Origin: an uncultured Parabacteroides sp.
GTDB lineage: Bacteria; Bacteroidota; Bacteroidia; Bacteroidales; Tannerellaceae
Length of the DNA stretch: 64,000 nucleotides
Assembly (NCBI GenBank): GCA_910577325.1
Contig: CAJTMR010000018.1
Location: forward strand, 1-64,000
Direction of reading: 5' to 3'
The position numbers and the translations under genes are program-made. This document shows positions 33,922 to 42,468 of this stretch, piece by piece (the stretch's first letter is position 1; the number at the start of each line of letters is the position of its first letter). A model generated the notes under the pieces. That model was not told the origin of the DNA. It searched no databases and worked only from the letters and a program-made list of their open reading frames with translations.

Positions 33922-35097
33922 ATGAGATATATTAGAAATTTGATATATGCTCTTTTACTCACAGTTGCCACCCAGGTGGCAACTGCACAGATAAAGATCC
34001 TTTACGGACCTTATCTGCAGAATGTGAAAGAAAATGAGGCTACTATTGTCTGGGTGGCGGATAAGCCGTCTATCGGCTGGGTGGAACTGGCTCCGAATGA
34101 CGGAACTCATTATTATGGAGAAGAACGACCTAAATATTTCGATACGACCAATGGAGTTAAAAATACATCCTTGCTGCATGCAGTGAAGGTAAAAGCGTTG
34201 ACTCCCGGAACAACCTATCGTTATCGTATTTATTCACAGGAAGTGTTGTCGCATGAAGGAATTAATGTCATATACGGACGTGTGGCTGCATCGGATGTTT
34301 ACAAAAAGAAAGCCTTGACGTTTACAACGTGCGATCCGGATAAGAAAGAGACTTCTTTTGCAATGGTCAATGATATCCATGGACGTGAAAACATTATTAC
34401 AAAACTGTTGAATAATGCAAATTACAAGGATAAAGACTTGATTATTTTCAATGGGGATATGGTTTCGGAATTTAAAGACGAGCAAACAATCTTTAATGGA
34501 TTCATGAAAGAAAGTATCGGCTTGTTTGCATCGGAGAAACCTATGTATTATGCTCGTGGTAATCATGAAACCCGTGGCGAGTTCGCCACTTCATTCCAGA
34601 AATATTTTTCACCAAAAGAACCGTTTTTGTATTATCTTTTCAGACAGGGGCCTGTCTGTTTCATTATGTTGGATACGGGGGAAGACAAGCCGGATTCCGA
34701 TATCGAGTACAGTGGTATTACTGATTATGACGGTTATCGTACGGATCAGATGGAGTGGATGAAAGGATTATATGAAAATGAAGATTTCAAACAGGCTAAA
34801 TTTAAAGTTGTCATTGCACACATGCCTCCTTCTGCCGATCTTGATATCTGGCATGGACAGAAAGAGGTCTTGAAGAAATTCGTTCCTGTCTTGAATGAAC
34901 TCGGGGTGGATTTGATGTTATGCGGACATCTTCATCGGAACAAATATGAGGAGCCGAGCGCCGGTATTGGTTTTCCGGTATTGGTAAATTCGAATAACAG
35001 TGTGGTCTCCGTGGAGACGGATGGGAATCAGATGAATCTGGTGGTATTTGATTTGGAAGGCAAAGTCATTACAAAAAAATCATATATAGCAAAATAG
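33922..35097 (+). CDS. exported calcineurin-like metallophosphoesterase with N-terminal FN3-type domain
   Basis: 391 aa from the ATG at 33922. A signal peptide (LIYALLLTVATQVATAQ) is followed by a purple-acid-phosphatase-like N-terminal beta domain (about 25-130, ILYGPYLQNVKENEATIVWVADKPSIGWVELA). The metal-binding core comes next: AMVNDIHGRE, IFNGDMVSE, YARGNHETRGEF, VVIAHMPPS and LMLCGHLHRN, i.e. D-x-H, GD, GNHE, H and GHxH. It hydrolyses phosphomonoesters or diesters in the periplasm or at the surface. As third gene after susC-susD it probably acts on the imported substrate, for example a phosphorylated glycan. No glycoside hydrolase is in the operon. Confidence 0.9.
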   Translation: MRYIRNLIYALLLTVATQVATAQIKILYGPYLQNVKENEATIVWVADKPSIGWVELAPNDGTHYYGEERPKYFDTTNGVKNTSLLHAVKVKALTPGTTYRYRIYSQEVLSHEGINVIYGRVAASDVYKKKALTFTTCDPDKKETSFAMVNDIHGRENIITKLLNNANYKDKDLIIFNGDMVSEFKDEQTIFNGFMKESIGLFASEKPMYYARGNHETRGEFATSFQKYFSPKEPFLYYLFRQGPVCFIMLDTGEDKPDSDIEYSGITDYDGYRTDQMEWMKGLYENEDFKQAKFKVVIAHMPPSADLDIWHGQKEVLKKFVPVLNELGVDLMLCGHLHRNKYEEPSAGIGFPVLVNSNNSVVSVETDGNQMNLVVFDLEGKVITKKSYIAK

Positions 35098-35127
35098 TCT
35101 TCATAATTTCGGCATTAAATTAGTATG

Positions 35128-35165
35128 AGTGCGGTTATCCGGATTGTAATCCGGGTAACCGCACT
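35128..35165 (+). terminator. long perfect hairpin after the SusCD-phosphatase operon
   Basis: AGTGCGGTTATCCGGATT (35128-35145) pairs with its complement at 35148-35165 with one wobble and a 2-nt loop. A T-run is absent, so termination is inferred from position, 31 bp after the stop codon. The following ~400 bp (35166-35569) is AT-rich and I see no gene in it. Confidence 0.55.
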
Positions 35166-35569
35166 TGATGTATTAGGCTTTTATCGGGTCATTTTGTTTT
35201 CAAGGATATAAGACATGTGAATTTAGGAACGAAGCGGATTGCCGTCAGGACGAACTACTAATGAATCTGAAAAAAACTTAGAGCGTGGGTTTTATTTTTA
35301 TAAGAGGGAAACAAAATGAAAAATGCTGTTGTTATTCTATAAAAACGTAAAGTCTTTATTGCAATAATAGATTTATTTATGAGTGATTTTATAAAAAAAG
35401 GAGGGAACTATTTGAAATAATATTGTTGATAATTGTCTGCAAATAATGAGCTAAATATGCTTGTGTTTTGCGAGGGTGATATCAGAAATAGCATTGGATT
35501 GTTTCGAAAATGTGTATTTGGGTATTATTCTAAATATTTAAAGAAGTGTATAATTAAAAAATTGTTCAA

Positions 35570-36073
35570 ATGAAAAAGATTCTTTTTATAACATTTTTGC
35601 TGATAACCTCCTTGGGGGTATTTGCCCAAAAGGGAGATTTTTCCCTGTTAGGGAATTTTGGTTATCAGACAGATTTTAAGCGTGTGATGTTAGGTGTCCA
35701 AGGACGCTACAATTTGACGGATCATATACGTTTGGCGCCTGACCTGATGTTCTTTTTCCCGAAAGATAAAACAACTGGTTTGGATGTAGATGTCAATGCT
35801 CATTATGTGTTTGACTTAGATGCGGAACATCTGTCGCTTTATCCTTTGGCCGGATTTAATCTGCAAAATAATTTTCAAGGTAAACAGACCGTAAAAGGAG
35901 AAGAAGGAGAAGTTACGTTGGATTCGCACAGTTCTACAAATTTCGGTTTTAATGTAGGAGGTGGATTGACCTATAATCTCAATTCCCGTAATTTTCTTAA
36001 CGTCGAATATAAATATGTCTTCGGTAAAGACAATTCTTCCGTAATTGCGTTCGGCTGGGGATACCGTTTTTGA
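35570..36073 (+). CDS. small outer-membrane beta-barrel protein
   Basis: A 167-aa protein with a signal peptide (MKKILFITFLLITSLGVFAQ) and alternating amphipathic strands ending in GWGYRF, a C-terminal aromatic as needed for BAM insertion. The pattern fits an 8-stranded porin-like/OmpX-type barrel (LLGNFGYQTDFKRVMLGVQGRYNL, LYPLAGFNLQNNF, NFGFNVGGGLTYNL, LNVEYKYVFG). It lies 33 bp before an OmpA-type gene and probably shares its transcript. The role is unknown; such proteins often serve envelope integrity. Confidence 0.82.
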   Translation: MKKILFITFLLITSLGVFAQKGDFSLLGNFGYQTDFKRVMLGVQGRYNLTDHIRLAPDLMFFFPKDKTTGLDVDVNAHYVFDLDAEHLSLYPLAGFNLQNNFQGKQTVKGEEGEVTLDSHSSTNFGFNVGGGLTYNLNSRNFLNVEYKYVFGKDNSSVIAFGWGYRF

Positions 36074-36106
36074 TCCCGGCTATTTTCATCATAAAAAAAT
36101 TCAATC

Positions 36107-37276
36107 ATGAAGAAATATTTGTTTATTATGGTGCTTTGTAGCATCATGCAGACCTCTTTTGCCCAAGTGAAAGAAGGTCAGAGTTCAGAACCTGCCCGTA
36201 AAGCGACATTTATCAATAATGGTTTTTGGGATCATTGGTTTATTGGAGCGGGTGCAGGAGCCAATATTTATTTTGGCGACAGAAATAGTGATGCCGACTT
36301 CTTCCATCGGTTTACTGTAGCACCGGAAGTACAGTTCGGTAAATGGATTAATCCCTATCTGGGTACACGTATCAAAGGGACGGGTTTGACGAATTTGCAT
36401 ACGTTCAATGATAATGCGACTATCATGTCTCGTAACAGGTTTGCAACTGTACAAGCGGATTTGATGTGGAGCATGACTGATTATTTCATGAAATATAGTT
36501 CGGATCGCGTGTACAGCCTTGTGCCTTATGTCGGTTTCGGATGGGCTTTCGGGTGGGACTATGCGAATCAGCCGACTTATGCAGGCGGACATACCCGCAT
36601 GAATGGCATGACGCTCAATGCCGGTATTATCAATAACTTCAAACTATCCGACCGGGTGACTCTTTCTTTCGAGTTTGCAGCGACTGCTGTCAGAAGTGAA
36701 TTCAATCAAGTCAAGAGCAGTGGTAATTACGATATCCTGGGAACCGCTTCGGCCGGCCTGATCTTTAATTTGGGCAAGACCGCTACTTTCTCGGAAGCTG
36801 AGTTGAGAAATCCTCAGGAGATTGATGCATTGAACAGCCGGATCAACGAATTATATGCCCAGAATCAGGAATTGGCACAACGTCCTGTGGATTGTCCGGA
36901 CTGTCCGGAACCTGAGGTGATAACCGAAAAGGTTGTTGAGTTTGAAGAAAATCCGTTGATAAACAATGTAGTTCTCTTCAAGATCAATCAAACGAAAGTG
37001 GATCCTTATCAAGGGGTAAATATCTATAATATTGCACAATATCTGAAAGATAACCCGCAGTTTAAGGTGCGTGTGATTGGTTATACAGATCGTAAGACCG
37101 GAACAAGCCAGATCAATGAAAAACTTTCTGCGGAAAGAGCACAGAATGTAGCCCGTATTTTAATCAGCGACTATAATATCAGTCGCGACAGAGTCATTGT
37201 GGAATGGGTTGGTGACAAGGAACCTCCTTTTGATAAACCGGAATGGAATCGCGCTGTGATCCTTTATGTAGAATAA
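36107..37276 (+). CDS. OmpA-family outer-membrane protein
   Basis: A 389-aa protein with signal MKKYLFIMVLCSIMQTSFAQ and an N-terminal beta-barrel domain (about 30-230, IGAGAGANIYFGDRNSDADF, APEVQFGKWINPYLGTRI). A short Pro/Cys linker with paired cysteines (CPDCPEPE) follows, then a C-terminal OmpA peptidoglycan-binding domain (about 280-389, VVLFKINQTKVDPYQ, VIGYTDRKTGTSQINEKLSAERAQNVARIL). It tethers the outer membrane to the wall. It is probably cotranscribed with the small barrel gene upstream and ends at a hairpin terminator. Confidence 0.93.
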   Translation: MKKYLFIMVLCSIMQTSFAQVKEGQSSEPARKATFINNGFWDHWFIGAGAGANIYFGDRNSDADFFHRFTVAPEVQFGKWINPYLGTRIKGTGLTNLHTFNDNATIMSRNRFATVQADLMWSMTDYFMKYSSDRVYSLVPYVGFGWAFGWDYANQPTYAGGHTRMNGMTLNAGIINNFKLSDRVTLSFEFAATAVRSEFNQVKSSGNYDILGTASAGLIFNLGKTATFSEAELRNPQEIDALNSRINELYAQNQELAQRPVDCPDCPEPEVITEKVVEFEENPLINNVVLFKINQTKVDPYQGVNIYNIAQYLKDNPQFKVRVIGYTDRKTGTSQINEKLSAERAQNVARILISDYNISRDRVIVEWVGDKEPPFDKPEWNRAVILYVE

Positions 37277-37291
37277 TAAATACAAAAGAAG

Positions 37292-37331
37292 AGACCATCC
37301 CGGAATTATCCAGAGATGGTCTTTCTGTTGT
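37292..37331 (+). terminator. terminator after the OmpA gene
   Basis: AGACCATC (37292-37299) pairs with GATGGTCT (37315-37322), followed by a T-rich stretch. Confidence 0.75.
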
Positions 37332-37369
37332 GTAAGAATATAAATTATTAATGATTAAAATAATGCGTT

Positions 37370-38407
37370 ATGGCACATATAAATAATTGGACAGAATTGA
37401 AAAAAAGAGTTTCTTGGGGAAGTGTTTTCGGTGGCGTAGTGACGGTACTGGCTGTTTCTATTTTGCTGTCGGTGTTAAGTTCCAGTATCGGTCTGTTTAT
37501 GTTTGACCCGTTTGCCGATAATCCTGTTTCAGGTATTGGGACAACGGTCGGCATAGGCTCGGCAGTCGCCTTGATCGTCAGTATGGTTGCCGGTGGTTTT
37601 GTCGCAGGCAAACTGGCTGGGGTGGATGGTTTGATACATGGTTTTTTGGTTTGGGGTACGACGCTTATTGTAGGGGCGTTTTTCTGTGTTTTACTTACTG
37701 CAGGGGCGGCAAAACTTACGATGAATGCCTTAGGGGCAGCGTCGTCAGTGGCAGGAGGTGTTATTTCCGGAACGGGTTCGATTGTCGGTAGTGGGGTTTC
37801 CGCTCTCTCGGATCAAGCTAAAGAATTGTTCGGCGGAATTGATTTTAAAGCAGATTTGAAAGACGGAGAGTTACCGAAAGATGTTCAGGCGATTCTTGTA
37901 AAAAGTAAAGTGAAAGAGTTGCAACCCGATTATTTGCAGAAACAGTTAGAGAGTGTGAAGGCTGACTTCGGCAAGTCTGTGAAGAAAGCTGTTGCATCTC
38001 CGGAAGAAGCGGATGATATTTTAAAAGGTTTTCTCGCCCGTTTGAAACAACAGACGAATGATCTGGCAAAAAGCATAGACCGGGATGATCTTGCCAAAGC
38101 GTTGGCTAATAACACCAATATGTCAAAAGCTGAAGCAGACAAGGCGATCAAGCAGTACACAGAAATTATGCATAAGACAACAGCAGAAGCAGACAAACAA
38201 ATCCGCAACTTGGAACAAAATCTGGATAAAGCGGTCCGGGAATGGCAGGAAGTAAAGCAAAATGCACTGGAAGCGGCTGATAAAGCGGCAAATGTTGCGG
38301 CTCGCTCGGCTCTTATATCTTTCTTTGCTATTTTGATAGGTGCTGTTTTGTGTAGCTTGGCCGGTGCTTACGGTAGTCGGAAAACACAGGAAAGAATAGA
38401 TATATGA
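37370..38407 (+). CDS. membrane protein with Gly-rich N-terminal helices and long helical domain
   Basis: A 345-aa protein of unrecognised family. The N-terminal ~130 residues hold three Gly/Ala/Ser-rich TM helices (VFGGVVTVLAVSILLSVL, TVGIGSAVALIVSMVAGG, GTTLIVGAFFCVLLTAGAA). A long soluble region with coiled-coil character follows (about 160-305, DKAIKQYTEIMHKTTAEADKQIRNLEQNLDKAV), then a final TM helix (ALISFFAILIGAVLCSLAGA). The Gly-zipper helices resemble small stress-membrane proteins. It stands as a single gene next to the stress-like cluster at 40-44 kb. A membrane-stress or adhesion scaffold is conceivable but not shown. Confidence 0.75.
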   Translation: MAHINNWTELKKRVSWGSVFGGVVTVLAVSILLSVLSSSIGLFMFDPFADNPVSGIGTTVGIGSAVALIVSMVAGGFVAGKLAGVDGLIHGFLVWGTTLIVGAFFCVLLTAGAAKLTMNALGAASSVAGGVISGTGSIVGSGVSALSDQAKELFGGIDFKADLKDGELPKDVQAILVKSKVKELQPDYLQKQLESVKADFGKSVKKAVASPEEADDILKGFLARLKQQTNDLAKSIDRDDLAKALANNTNMSKAEADKAIKQYTEIMHKTTAEADKQIRNLEQNLDKAVREWQEVKQNALEAADKAANVAARSALISFFAILIGAVLCSLAGAYGSRKTQERIDI

Positions 38408-38664
38408 TTGATATGAAGTTTCTTGTTTGATAGTTTCTTTGATTAGTATGAGAGGGTGTGTCGAAATGAACGATGCATCCTCTTTTTTCGTCTTCTATAA
38501 AAATAGTCCCTGTATTTTTAAGCTGCGATATTTTGAAAATTTCTTTTCTCATTTTTGCCTTTGAAATAGCTAACATGCAAAGGTCTGTACTTAGGGCTAT
38601 GGTGGCACTATTTTGATTTAGAATAGTGGCGCACTTTTCAATTAGTATATATACGAAAAAAGAA

Positions 38665-38942
38665 AGGTAGGCCGAACGGCTGAAAGGGGCAGCCACGACC
38701 GCAGTCGCCAATATCGTCGAAAGTGTCGGTTTTTAAGAATTTGACGTATTAGTATTTACTGCAGTTTCTTTCACAGATAAAACGACCAATTTTAAAAGCC
38801 TGAAAGAAATGAGCATGGTGAATACGCCTGTATGGGGTGTGTTCCTATGGCTTATTTTAGTTTGGGCTTGGGTGATTTGGTCGTTACCTTCTGTGAACTG
38901 GAAAGCCGGGTGCACACCTTTCTTATATCCATATACACCTTA
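38665..38942 (+). pseudogene. degraded membrane-protein fragment
   Basis: One plus-strand frame reads AERLKGAATTAVANIVESVGF, a stop at 38734, then EFDVLVFTAVSFTDKT... and a hydrophobic GVFLWLILVWAWVIWSLPS, ending at a stop near 38942. The coding-like composition across an in-frame stop and the lack of a start suggest a decayed gene. Parent family not recognised. The preceding 38408-38660 is non-coding and may hold insertion-sequence debris, judging from a GTGTGTCGAAATGA stretch. Confidence 0.3.
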
Positions 38943-38999
38943 GTATTCACCTTAAAAACGGATCGCCTATGAGATAAAACAACATCTTTATATATTTGC

Positions 39000-39726
39000 C
39001 CCGCCTGCATTTCTTCAATAGAAAAAACGACCAAATTTATTCTAAGCCCAGAGAAAGCATACAGGTGATGCACCCCATTACAGTTTGTTATGAATGGGCG
39101 TGTTTCTTGTTTTTTTATCATTCTGATTTTTCATTAGAAACATACGGACAAAAATTAAAAAAACGTGTTCGGACTTTATTAATTCCATATATATTTTGGA
39201 ATGTAGTAGTATTTCTTTTGATTCTTTTATCCCAATCCCCGGATTTAGTATTATCGCCTTTTTCTTTTTCTCTTTTGGGGCATGGTTTAGTATTAACAGA
39301 CATAATTTTACAATTGATTTTTGTCCAATGCGTTGGATTACGACCTTCGTGTATTTGGCTTTAGTCGTGCTGGATACTTGGTTATGGTATTGTAAAATAA
39401 TGGATAATGATTATATACATAAAATAGGGATTATTGTTGGATTAGTTGCAGTTGTTTCTTGGACAGCGTATGGTATAACAAAGAACTATTTACATGTAAG
39501 TGCTTTTTTTAGAGGAAGTTCTTTTTTTGTTTATGCTTATCATGGAATGCCTGCGGCTCTTGTTATAAAATATTGGATGAAATTATTATCACCCGTTAGC
39601 GAGTGGATGATGTTGGTTAGTTATTTCCTTATACCGTTTTTTATCGTTGGTATAGGAGTTGGTATTTATGCGTTGTCACGTAAGTTTTTTCCTGCCTTAA
39701 CTGCACTGGTTACAGGTGGACGCTAA
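39000..39726 (+). pseudogene. acyltransferase-3 family gene, decayed (frameshift and deletions)
   Basis: One frame (39000-39290) reads SKPRESIQV...FLFFYHSDFSLETYGQKLKKRVRTLLIPYIFWNVVVFLLIL, the typical FLFF...YGQKLKKR...LLIPYxxWN block of acyltransferase-3 membrane proteins. The C-terminal half (39330-39726) continues in another frame (WITTFVYLALVVLDTWLWY..., GSSFFVYAYHGMPAALVIKY) with the family's late helices. The N-terminal helix and much of the middle are missing. These enzymes acetylate surface glycans; this copy should be inactive. A hairpin terminator follows at 39801. Confidence 0.72.
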
Positions 39727-39800
39727 ACGTATTGTAATTAAAGTAAGTCTTTTGATAAATAATGAAACAACACTGAACAAGATAGAAATTTGAAATATAT

Positions 39801-39839
39801 AAAATCCCTGCCTATAGTAATATTAGGCAGGATTTTTTT
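39801..39839 (+). terminator. terminator after the acyltransferase remnant
   Basis: AATCCCTGCCTA pairs with TAGGCAGGATT with one bulge, followed by TTTTTT. It is intact although its gene is decayed. Confidence 0.8.
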
Positions 39840-39883
39840 ATTGTTTTATCAGTAGTATCTTGACATTGTGGGTGGAATAAAAA

Positions 39884-39913
39884 TCCCGGTGAAGATATTT
39901 TTCTTCGCCGGGA
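39884..39913 (-). terminator. terminator of the minus-strand stress cluster
   Basis: TCCCGGTGAAGA and TCTTCGCCGGGA pair with one wobble; on the minus strand the hairpin is followed by TTTTA. It lies 35 bp after the small Lys-rich ORF. Confidence 0.75.
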
Positions 39914-39948
39914 ATAGGGGTTAATTACTTACAAGTGATGTGTTGCGG

Positions 39949-40059
39949 TTACTTTTTAGCCGATTTCTTTTCAGAAGTTGAGCACTTGCATTCTTTAGCT
40001 TGGGTTTCTTTTTTCGTACCCTTTGCTTCTACCTGTTTTTTTTCATTCTTCTTGTTCAT
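39949..40059 (-). CDS. 36-aa Lys-rich small protein (possible)
   Basis: Reads MNKKNEKKQVEAKGTKK...ECKCSTSEKKSAKK, 36 aa, with 15 Lys and a CKC motif. It begins 42 bp downstream of the Mn-catalase stop on the same strand and is followed by a good terminator, so it sits as the last gene of that unit. Such short basic Cys-containing proteins occur in Bacteroidales stress loci, but the family is not recognised and the coding status is uncertain. Confidence 0.5.
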   Translation of the reverse strand: MNKKNEKKQVEAKGTKKETQAKECKCSTSEKKSAKK

Positions 40060-40100
40060 AATACGGTAAATTTTAAAATGAATATATACGGGGCAACAGT

Positions 40101-41051
40101 TTACCTGTTACCTTTTTTATCTTGATAATTACACCAGCTCATGACGCCGCCGGGTAAAGACGAAAGGACTTCTTTGCTGCGCTCTTTGGCGAGTTCGTTG
40201 TCCATTTTATGTACATCTTTCTCTGTGCGGTGCGTACCTTTCGGTTTACGGTCAACGAGTCCGTTTGTACTTCTTACTTCTTGCAGGGAGTCGTCGATGT
40301 ATTGCCATTCTTCCTTCAAGCGTGTACTTTCGCCTTCATTCCACGGTCCGCGGGCGTCTTTGCCTTTCGACAGATTGAAATATAGGTTGCTATATTTGGG
40401 GGAGGTTTGAAACACTCCGGGAGGAAAGTTGGGTTGGATTGTCTCCAATGCTGCTTCGAATTGTTGAAAATGGGTTACCTCGCGTGTCATGAGAAATGTG
40501 AGGGTCTCTTTCACGTATGGGTCGTCTGTCAGTGGAATGAGATTTTCATATCCGATCTTTGCCCGGCATTCTCCTGCCATATTTGAGCGAAGATCCACGG
40601 TCAAGTCCGCATTGGCAGATACATAGGTGGCACACCAGGGATTACCGTTACTGTCTGTCAGCGTAGGACTTCCGGGGGAGGTTACAAGGAACTGCGGATT
40701 AGTGAACGCTTGGTGGATGAAATCTTCTTTGGCAGCTTTGCCATTCATCATCGTATTGATTTCCATGTTTTCCACCACGTCCTTCATTTTCCCGTTTACG
40801 GGTCCGAGGAGCATTTGGATGGTTGCTCCGACGATTTCGAGGTGTCCCAGTTCTTCTGTTGCGATATCCATCAGCATATCATATTTGTCAGGATGAGGAT
40901 TGTGGCAACTGAAAGCTTGTACGAAATATTGCAAGGCTGATTTTAACTCTCCGTTGGCACCACCGAAAGCCTCAAGAAGGACACGTGCGAAACGTGGATC
41001 CGGGGCGGAAACGCGAGTGTTGTATTGCAAATCTTTTACATGATAAAACAT
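40101..41051 (-). CDS. manganese (non-heme) catalase
   Basis: A 316-aa di-manganese catalase that disproportionates hydrogen peroxide in the cytoplasm. The dimanganese ligands are all visible: Glu35 (GANGELKSAL), Glu67 and His70 (EELGHLEIV), Glu161 (AGECRAK) and His194 (REVTHFQQFE). The N-terminus MFYHVKDLQY is typical of the family. It heads a minus-strand unit with the Lys-rich small ORF. Neighbours (YtxH-like, GlsB, small membrane proteins, FAD oxidoreductase) suggest a general-stress cluster. Confidence 0.96.
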   Translation of the reverse strand: MFYHVKDLQYNTRVSAPDPRFARVLLEAFGGANGELKSALQYFVQAFSCHNPHPDKYDMLMDIATEELGHLEIVGATIQMLLGPVNGKMKDVVENMEINTMMNGKAAKEDFIHQAFTNPQFLVTSPGSPTLTDSNGNPWCATYVSANADLTVDLRSNMAGECRAKIGYENLIPLTDDPYVKETLTFLMTREVTHFQQFEAALETIQPNFPPGVFQTSPKYSNLYFNLSKGKDARGPWNEGESTRLKEEWQYIDDSLQEVRSTNGLVDRKPKGTHRTEKDVHKMDNELAKERSKEVLSSLPGGVMSWCNYQDKKGNR

Positions 41052-41226
41052 AATTCAAAAGTTTTAATTATACATATATTGAAGATGCGCATCTGATTAA
41101 AAAACAAGCAATAATTTATTTTAGTTGATGTAATTCTTTGAAAATAGTAGTATTTAACTAATGATTATTGAAGTATGAATCAATATTAATAGCTACTATT
41201 TATATCCTATTCTTGACAGGCTAAAT

Positions 41227-41273
41227 AAAAAAGAGGACGACGAGATAGGATATCTTTCCGTCCTCTTTTTATT
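41227..41273. terminator. bidirectional-looking terminator before the Mn-catalase
   Basis: AAAAAAGAGGACG (41227-41239) and CGTCCTCTTTTT (41259-41270) pair perfectly. It lies 17 bp after the end of the YtxH-like gene, whose terminator it should be. The 41052-41226 stretch upstream of the catalase is AT-rich with no clear TAnnTTTG element. Confidence 0.88.
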
Positions 41274-41289
41274 ATCCATGATCAATTAA

Positions 41290-41586
41290 TTACTTTTTTG
41301 CGTTATCGGCAAAATTGTGTACTTTGTTTTTTACGTCATCGGCTTTTTCTGCGATGTTGAAAGTCTCGTGGGCAACCTTGTCTGCTACCTTTGTTCCGGC
41401 ATCTACTACTTTGTCTTTTGCAGAGTCAATCATGTCTTCTGCTTTACCGCCCATCTGATGAAGGGCATGGCATGCTTTTTCTTTTAACATTTTACCTTTA
41501 GAAGAACAGCTAAAGCGGTAAGCTACTACACCGATAATTGAGCCTAACCCCAGGCCCAGCCAAAATTTTGAACAACTTGTTTCCAT
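41290..41586 (-). CDS. YtxH-like small membrane-anchored helical protein
   Basis: A 98-aa protein with one N-terminal TM helix (FWLGLGLGSIIGVVAYRFS) and a long amphipathic charged helix with repeated KDKV/DKVA-type units (about 45-98), similar to YtxH and LEA-like general stress proteins. It lies 36 bp downstream of the GlsB-type gene on the same strand, so the two probably form an operon. Three Cys lie near the TM segment. Confidence 0.75.
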   Translation of the reverse strand: METSCSKFWLGLGLGSIIGVVAYRFSCSSKGKMLKEKACHALHQMGGKAEDMIDSAKDKVVDAGTKVADKVAHETFNIAEKADDVKNKVHNFADNAKK

Positions 41587-41622
41587 AAATTCAACAGGTT
41601 TAAATGATTAATAAATAATTGA

Positions 41623-41880
41623 TTATATTTCTGTTTTATGTGGATTATTGAATAATGAGACAATCCACAATAATAAGACAGCTCCAACTATGGAAGTGAT
41701 CAGACTACCCAGAATGCCGGCTGTGGCGATGCCCAGCAAGCCGAAGACCCAGCCGCCCAGCAGGCCGCCGATTATACCGACCAGCAAATTGACGAGGATG
41801 CCGAATCCTCCTCCACGCATGATCTTACCGGCTACAAAACCGGCCAAGATTCCAATAAGAATATACCAAATAAAATACAT
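41623..41880 (-). CDS. GlsB/YeaQ/YmgE family stress membrane protein
   Basis: An 85-aa protein made of three Gly-rich TM helices (FIWYILIGILAGFVAGKIM, LLVGIIGGLLGGWVFGLLG, ILGSLITSIVGAVLLLWIV), the standard size and pattern of the transglycosylase-associated (GlsB) family, which responds to envelope and general stress. It is cotranscribed with the YtxH-like gene. The upstream gap 41881-42153 (273 bp) is AT-rich without a recognisable gene. Confidence 0.92.
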   Translation of the reverse strand: MYFIWYILIGILAGFVAGKIMRGGGFGILVNLLVGIIGGLLGGWVFGLLGIATAGILGSLITSIVGAVLLLWIVSLFNNPHKTEI

Positions 41881-42153
41881 AAGAATAAATTTTTTTGTGT
41901 ATTAATATACAAAGATCAATAACGTGAAATTTAGATGTTGGTACCATACCTGATTCACATTTAAAAAACAGTGATAAAGAGAATTTGGTTCGTGGCAAAA
42001 AAAGAAATTTAACATCTATTTTGCGAGGTACGTGATAAGTGTATATAGGTGTTAAGTTTGTTGGATTGGTTTCGTTTTTTTGTTGGAACTATTTTTATCT
42101 ACGTATTGTTTATTTTATAAATAAGATCCTGTAGACAATTATTTTCAAGAAAT

Positions 42154-42426
42154 ATGGAATGGGAAGAAACTTTAAAAAAGGAATTAACAGATTCCGCTCA
42201 ATTGGATTATGAGCATCTTTATCGTATTTGTAGGGATGCCTATAAGGAAGGGTGCGGATATGAGAAATCTTTGGCTGTTGAGGCATATAGGCTGAGATGC
42301 TCCCGCTTGTTCGGGAACAGATGCATGGTTGTCTCTAATACAATTCCCCGGCATATAAAAATATGTGACGGGAATTGCAGTTATCTTCATAAATATGAAT
42401 TCGAATTGTATAAGTTGGAGGATTAA
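42154..42426 (+). CDS. hypothetical Cys-containing protein (90 aa)
   Basis: A 90-aa soluble ORF (MEWEETLKKELTDSAQLDYEHLYRICRDAYKEGCGYEKSL...) with six Cys, several arranged as pairs (RLRCSRLFGNRC, KICDGNC). Spaced Cys plus a charged helical N-terminus suggest metal binding, but no known zinc or Fe-S family was recognised. A small TM protein gene follows at 42469 on the same strand, probably in one transcript that ends at the hairpin at 42676. Confidence 0.6.
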   Translation: MEWEETLKKELTDSAQLDYEHLYRICRDAYKEGCGYEKSLAVEAYRLRCSRLFGNRCMVVSNTIPRHIKICDGNCSYLHKYEFELYKLED

Positions 42427-42468
42427 GGTGCTTAGTGAGGATTGTTTCATATAAAATACGAAGTGGAT

